Shown: in pieces, positions 60,523 through 64,000 of the stretch | Numbering within the stretch: position 1 is the stretch's first letter | Layout of the letters: each line of letters begins with the position of its first letter | Assembly (NCBI GenBank): GCA_964640725.1 | Contig: CAZXIJ010000008.1 | Coordinates: forward strand, 89,402 to 153,401 | DNA: 64,000 bases | Origin: CALHVX01 sp964640725 | GTDB taxonomy: Bacteria; Pseudomonadota; Gammaproteobacteria; Pseudomonadales; Azotimanducaceae | Reading direction: 5' to 3' | Made by a program: the position numbers and the translations under genes | Notes under the pieces: generated by a model | The model's input: the letters and a program-made list of their open reading frames with translations, nothing else | Databases searched by the model: none | What the model was told of the DNA's origin: nothing

Positions 60523-61683
60523 TCAGCACAGCTGGATACCCAGGGCCTGCAGTTTGAGCTCGGCAATTTGCAGGTCGACGCGCTCGGGCAGCACGTGGAC
60601 GCCGCCGCTCAGTTCATCCCGGTGCGCGAGCAGGTCCGCAGCCGCCGCGAACAGCAGCCCCATGGTGACGTCAATGATCTCCACCGGGTGGCCCATGGCC
60701 AGGTCCCCCGCCAGGTTGACGGCTTCTCCGGCGCTCAGCAGGTAGATGGTTTGCTGCGCGCTCATGCGGCAGCGGGAGATGCCTCGGTAGGGTTGTTCCT
60801 GGGCATGCCGGAGCAGCGGCGCGGTCTCGATCTCGTCGGCGAAGTGGCCGACGTTGGCGAGCATGGCACCATCGCGGACCGCGGGCAGGCTGCTCGCGGG
60901 AATGGCATTGGGCTCACCGGTGGCGGTGACCGTGATGTCGGCCTGAGACAAGGCCTGCTCGAGCGGCAGCACCGTCATGCCGCGCAGATGCGCGGCCAGA
61001 GCCCGTCGGGGCTCGATCTCGACCACCAGCACCCTGGCGCCGAGGGACTGGGCCTTGCCGGCGATGCCGGCGCCGCAGCGCCCGTACCCGACGACCGCCA
61101 GCGTCTTGCCGGCCAGCTGAATGTTGCCCATGGACAGCAGGTTGCTGAGGGTCGATTCGCCGGTGCCGTGCTCATTGTCGAACAGGCTCTTCATGATGGT
61201 GTCGTTGACCGCGTACACGGGAAACTCGATCGCGCGCCTGCGCAGGGCGAGCAGGCCGGACGTTGTCTGCTCACAGACCCCGCAGCCCCCCGGCAGCCCG
61301 GCATCGGGCATGAGTGCCGACAGAGTGGCACCGTCGTCGATGCAGACCTCCGGGCCCGCCTCCAGCGCGCGCCTGATGTTCGCCTCGCGCTGGGCGCCAG
61401 CTTCGCCGATCTCGCTGAACACCTGCACGTTGCGCAGGCTGCGGACGTAGTCGAGGACGTCTGGCTGAGTGGTCGCGGGGTTGCTCGCTACTACGAGCAC
61501 CTCGGCCCCGCACTCACTTAAGGCCTCGATGGTGCGCGCGACCTTGGCCTCCAGGTGCGAGCTGAATCCGATCCGGCGCCCGGCCAGCGCGCCGCTGGTC
61601 TTCAGGCGTTCCTCCAGCGCCGCCATGATCGGCATGTGCTCGCGCACCCAATCGAGTTTTTGCACGCCGCTATCTTCGCCCAA
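60523..61683 (-). CDS. ahcY: S-adenosylhomocysteine hydrolase family protein, short divergent form
   Basis: 386 residues, shorter than standard AhcY (about 430-470). The active-site elements can be traced: His in FSSHLEAKVA, Asp in CIDDGATL, Glu in VCEQTTSGL, Lys and Asp in MKSLFDNEHGTGES, NAD loop VGYGRCGAGIAG, His in NVGHFADEIE and His in AGDLAMGHP. The C-terminal K-x-x-x-Y tail that reaches into the neighbouring subunit's NAD site is absent; the protein ends LQALGIQLC. The start is TTG 61683, seven bases after AAGGAG. It follows a nucleoside hydrolase gene by 32 bp. Confidence 0.87.
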   Translation of the reverse strand: MGEDSGVQKLDWVREHMPIMAALEERLKTSGALAGRRIGFSSHLEAKVARTIEALSECGAEVLVVASNPATTQPDVLDYVRSLRNVQVFSEIGEAGAQREANIRRALEAGPEVCIDDGATLSALMPDAGLPGGCGVCEQTTSGLLALRRRAIEFPVYAVNDTIMKSLFDNEHGTGESTLSNLLSMGNIQLAGKTLAVVGYGRCGAGIAGKAQSLGARVLVVEIEPRRALAAHLRGMTVLPLEQALSQADITVTATGEPNAIPASSLPAVRDGAMLANVGHFADEIETAPLLRHAQEQPYRGISRCRMSAQQTIYLLSAGEAVNLAGDLAMGHPVEIIDVTMGLLFAAAADLLAHRDELSGGVHVLPERVDLQIAELKLQALGIQLC

Positions 61684-61715
61684 TGCTTGGCTCCTTGTGT
61701 CCTGTCGCTGTGAGG

Positions 61716-62669
61716 TCAGCCGATGAGGGTGCGCTCGTACAGATCGAGCACCGCGTCGGTATCGGCTGCCAGGCAGCCGGTCTGGGAGGGCGTGTCGGCC
61801 CATCCCGCGTAGGGGAACGTGCGCCCGTCGGGCACCTGGATGGTTTGGCCCTGGCTGATCCCCTCGGCAATGACCCGCAGCGGCCCCTGCTGCACCGTGA
61901 ACAGTTCCGGCGCCAGGAGGTAGGCAATCGCGCAGCTGTCGTGCACGGGGAAGCCAGGCACCTTGTGTCGGTCATAGTAGGACGCCTCGTAGAAGCGCGA
62001 GATGTCCCAGACGAAACGGCCAATCTCGCCGCCCTGGTCCCGCAGCCGTTCCTGGCGATCCCGGTGCAGCATGCAGTTCATGGTGACGTCGAGGCCGACC
62101 CAGGCAATGGGCCAGGGCGCGCTGGCAACTTCGTCTGCGGCGTGCGGGTCGCCGTGAATGTTGGCCTCGGCAACCGGCGTGACGTTGCCCGTGTGTTCGT
62201 TGCTGCCGAGCGCGCCGCCCATGACGACGACCTGTTTGACGCGTTTGGCGATGGCAGGATCCAGGCGCAGGGCGAGCGCGAGATTCGTCAAGCGGCCCAC
62301 TGCCACCAGGGAAATCTCCCCGGGGCTGGCGTTCACCGTGTCGACGATGAAGCGCGCGGCGTCGACGGAAGCGGCGCTGCCTGCAGGTGCGGCAGGCTCG
62401 ATATTGCCGAGCCCGTCTTCGCCGTGCACGAAGGTTGGCGGATCGCCGGCCGGGACCACGAGCGGCGTGCTGGCGCCCTGGTGCACGGGCGCCCGAATCG
62501 CGAAGCGCTCGGTCAGGTACAGCGCATTGCGCGTCACCACTTCGATGGTGTGATTGCCGAGCACGGTGGTAATGCCTTCCAGCACGATATCCGGCGATCG
62601 GTGTGCAAAGAACAACGCCATGGCGTCGTCGATGCCCGGATCGGTATCAAAGATGATGCGGTGCGGCAC
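61716..62669 (-). CDS. Nucleoside hydrolase (IunH/RihA-like)
   Basis: 317 residues. IIFDTDPGIDDAMAL is the Ca2+-binding DTDPGxDD motif, VVVMGGALGSNEHTGNVTPV and EANIHGDPHAADEVASA are the ribose-site motifs, and HDSCAIAYLL carries the last Asp. It cleaves the N-glycosidic bond of nucleosides to base plus ribose. The GTG start is at 62669. Upstream of the SAH hydrolase gene, it may act on adenosine released by that enzyme, giving adenine and pulling the reversible SAH reaction forward. Confidence 0.93.
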   Translation of the reverse strand: MPHRIIFDTDPGIDDAMALFFAHRSPDIVLEGITTVLGNHTIEVVTRNALYLTERFAIRAPVHQGASTPLVVPAGDPPTFVHGEDGLGNIEPAAPAGSAASVDAARFIVDTVNASPGEISLVAVGRLTNLALALRLDPAIAKRVKQVVVMGGALGSNEHTGNVTPVAEANIHGDPHAADEVASAPWPIAWVGLDVTMNCMLHRDRQERLRDQGGEIGRFVWDISRFYEASYYDRHKVPGFPVHDSCAIAYLLAPELFTVQQGPLRVIAEGISQGQTIQVPDGRTFPYAGWADTPSQTGCLAADTDAVLDLYERTLIG

Positions 62670-62769
62670 GGCGGCTCCTCGCCTTGCAAAGGACGGCGCG
62701 CAGTGTGCGTGGTTCGACCGGTCGCCTCAAGCCGCCCATACTGTCGGCCTTCCTCGGCACGGCGCAGAC

Positions 62770-63915
62770 ATGGCGAAATTGCGAGCAGCTATGGCCTGTT
62801 TTCTGGCGTACGCGGTCATGTCCGGAATGCTGGCCCCCATGGGGATCATTTCGCAGCCGCTGGCCGCGTTTCTGGGCGTCGATGTGCCGACCGCGACAGC
62901 GGGCTTCAGCTGGCTCACCATGGGCATCTTCGCGGGCGCCGTGGCGGCGCTGTGGCTGCTCGCTGCGGCGCCCTTGCGCCCGCTGCTGGTCCTGGTCTAC
63001 CTCTCGATTGCCGCGCTGCTCGTTTCCCTGTCCGTGGCTGGCAGCGCGACCGGCGTGGGCTTGCGCCTCGCGCTGGTCGGCGCGCTCTGCGGGCTCGGGC
63101 TGCCCGGGGCAGCCCATGTCATTGCCGCCACCTTCAGCGCCGAGCGCCGCACCGCGCTGCTGGTCCTGACCGATGGCGCGTTCAGCGTGGCCGGTATCGT
63201 AGCGGGCGCCGTCGCCAGCACGGCGCTGGCGAGCAGCGGTCCCTGGTATCAGGTGTACCTCTGGGTCGCCGGGGCGGCGGGCCTGGCAGCGCTGCTGTTC
63301 GCGTTCTCGCCCTTGCCCGCCACCGAGGCCCGACGAGCGGCGGTGGCCCGGCCGCGGTGGCCGGCCCGGGCCTGGTGGCTCATCGCGGCGCTGGGCGGCT
63401 ATACCCTGGGGCAGAGTTCCCTGTTGCTGTGGCTGCCGCAGTTCGCCCAGTCCCTGGGCAGCGAGCCGGAAGCCGGCGGCGCGCTGATCGGTCGCTACTG
63501 GAGCGGCATGTTTGCGACCCAGCTGTTTGTGGCTGCGGCGGTGCTGCGCTTTGGCGAGCGGCGATTGCTGGCGGCTGCTGCCCTGGGCACGGCTCTCGGT
63601 GCGGCGGCGGTGACCATGGCGGGCTCCTTCGCCGCGCTGCTGTGGCTGGTACCGGCCTGGGGCTTTGCCAACTTTGCCCTGCTGAAGGTGGTGATTGGCT
63701 TTGCGGTTTCGGCCACCCGCATCGAGTCCCCGACGTTCATCTCAGCGTTGCTGCTGGGCGCGACCGGCGGCACCGCCTGCGGTCCGGCCATTTCCAGCTG
63801 GCTGGTCGGGCAGGGCGGCATCAGCGCGGCGCTGCTCTTTGCGGTGCTGTCCCTTGGCTTTACCGCGGCCGTGTTGCTGGCCCAGCTCCGGCTGCGTCCG
63901 CTGGCCGCGCGCTAG
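62770..63915 (+). CDS. MFS transporter
   Basis: 381 residues with about 12 hydrophobic helices. It begins LRAAMACFLAYAVMSGMLAP and shows the short MFS loop and FALLKVVIGFAVSATRIESP near helix 10. It resembles TsgA-like MFS proteins. The canonical Asp-rich loop 2-3 motif is not clear. Start ATG 62770, divergent from the nucleoside hydrolase gene, so nucleosides or nucleobases are plausible substrates but not shown. The stop is in CTAG, followed directly by the repeat array. Confidence 0.88.
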   Translation: MAKLRAAMACFLAYAVMSGMLAPMGIISQPLAAFLGVDVPTATAGFSWLTMGIFAGAVAALWLLAAAPLRPLLVLVYLSIAALLVSLSVAGSATGVGLRLALVGALCGLGLPGAAHVIAATFSAERRTALLVLTDGAFSVAGIVAGAVASTALASSGPWYQVYLWVAGAAGLAALLFAFSPLPATEARRAAVARPRWPARAWWLIAALGGYTLGQSSLLLWLPQFAQSLGSEPEAGGALIGRYWSGMFATQLFVAAAVLRFGERRLLAAAALGTALGAAAVTMAGSFAALLWLVPAWGFANFALLKVVIGFAVSATRIESPTFISALLLGATGGTACGPAISSWLVGQGGISAALLFAVLSLGFTAAVLLAQLRLRPLAAR

Positions 63916-64000
63916 AGCCCGGGCGCTGCAGCAGCGCGAAGCCCGGGCGCTGTTTCAGCGCGAAGCCCTGGCGCTGCAGCAGCGCGAAGCCCTGGCGCTG
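63916..64000. repeat. 24-bp tandem repeat array with conserved hairpin stems, cut by the window edge
   Basis: Units begin at 63916, 63940, 63964 and 63988 (the last is 13 bp). Each complete unit contains GCGCTG-NNN-CAGCGC; the loop is CAG in units 1 and 3 and TTT in unit 2 while the stem is unchanged. The period is eight codons. Read on the minus strand in frame with a stop at 63912-63914 it encodes repeats of APGLRA followed by AA or ET. It may be an array of RNA/DNA hairpins or the repetitive C terminus of an unseen minus-strand gene. Confidence 0.85.

Noticed and set aside
63916..64000. CRISPR-like repeat structure
   Set aside because: Units are contiguous with no spacers and no cas genes are near; it is a tandem repeat.

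Overview
The window is a GC-rich, densely packed chromosomal segment of a proteobacterium, most likely a marine or soil gammaproteobacterium. The grounds are gene content (NhaR/OxyR-type LysR regulators, SfsA, YtrA-type GntR, ElaA-like GNAT, MMPL and HAE-RND exporters, Baeyer-Villiger monooxygenases, acyl-CoA dehydrogenase pairs), many translationally coupled ATGA/GTGA gene junctions, and one CCA-encoding tRNA-Arg(CCG). A run of 100 Ns flanked by an exact 55-bp duplication shows that it is a scaffold from a draft assembly. There are no rRNA genes, CRISPR arrays, IS elements or prophage genes.

Layout. 1-6.1 kb: a broken or frameshifted GGDEF protein, a double-receiver hybrid histidine kinase and an MMPL/RND exporter. 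6.1-9.0 kb: a thioredoxin-like/cytochrome c/copper-monooxygenase-like fusion coupled to an alpha/beta hydrolase. 9.0-19.1 kb: an inorganic-carbon island with dabB-dabA-usp-hypothetical (all start/stop overlapped), a divergent NhaR-like LysR gene with two near-identical palindromic operators between them, then a carbonic anhydrase-SulP operon divergent from an OxyR-like LysR gene. 19.1-22.3 kb: an enoyl-CoA hydratase and two acyl-CoA dehydrogenases in one operon. 22.4-30 kb: a GlcG-like protein, a DUF899-like protein, an exported catalase-peroxidase with an OxyR-like box in its promoter, an HDOD protein, a HAD phosphatase interrupted by the artificial gap, an M20 amidohydrolase and a short enoyl-CoA hydratase C-terminal remnant. 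30-33.5 kb: TRIC-type channel, SfsA, cytochrome P450, SnoaL-like protein and tRNA-Arg. 34-37 kb: a GntR(YtrA)-ABC transporter operon with a perfect inverted-repeat operator. 37-47 kb: galM divergent from galK, a Gfo/Idh/MocA oxidoreductase, an MDR reductase, lacZ, a BVMO and tatD. 47-54.3 kb: ElaA-like GNAT, class II aldolase, class III aminotransferase, a tiny acidic protein and an RND efflux pair. 54.3-64 kb: a periplasmic protein, a divinyl-reductase-like SDR, amidase, membrane protein, second BVMO, flavin reductase, a divergent SAH hydrolase with a nucleoside hydrolase, an MFS transporter, and the start of a 24-bp tandem repeat array at the right edge.

How the genes work together. The most coherent system is the carbon island: a DabAB-type CO2/bicarbonate accumulator, a SulP bicarbonate-type transporter and a beta-carbonic anhydrase, with two LysR regulators and operator-like sequences, but no carboxylase in the window. 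A second theme is lipid/steroid-like catabolism (acyl-CoA dehydrogenase pair, enoyl-CoA hydratase, P450, two BVMOs, amidase, hydrolases). A third is galactoside use (lacZ, galK, galM). SAH hydrolase and nucleoside hydrolase form a plausible salvage pair acting in sequence on S-adenosylhomocysteine and adenosine. All functions are inferred from motifs and context read by eye; no database search was run.
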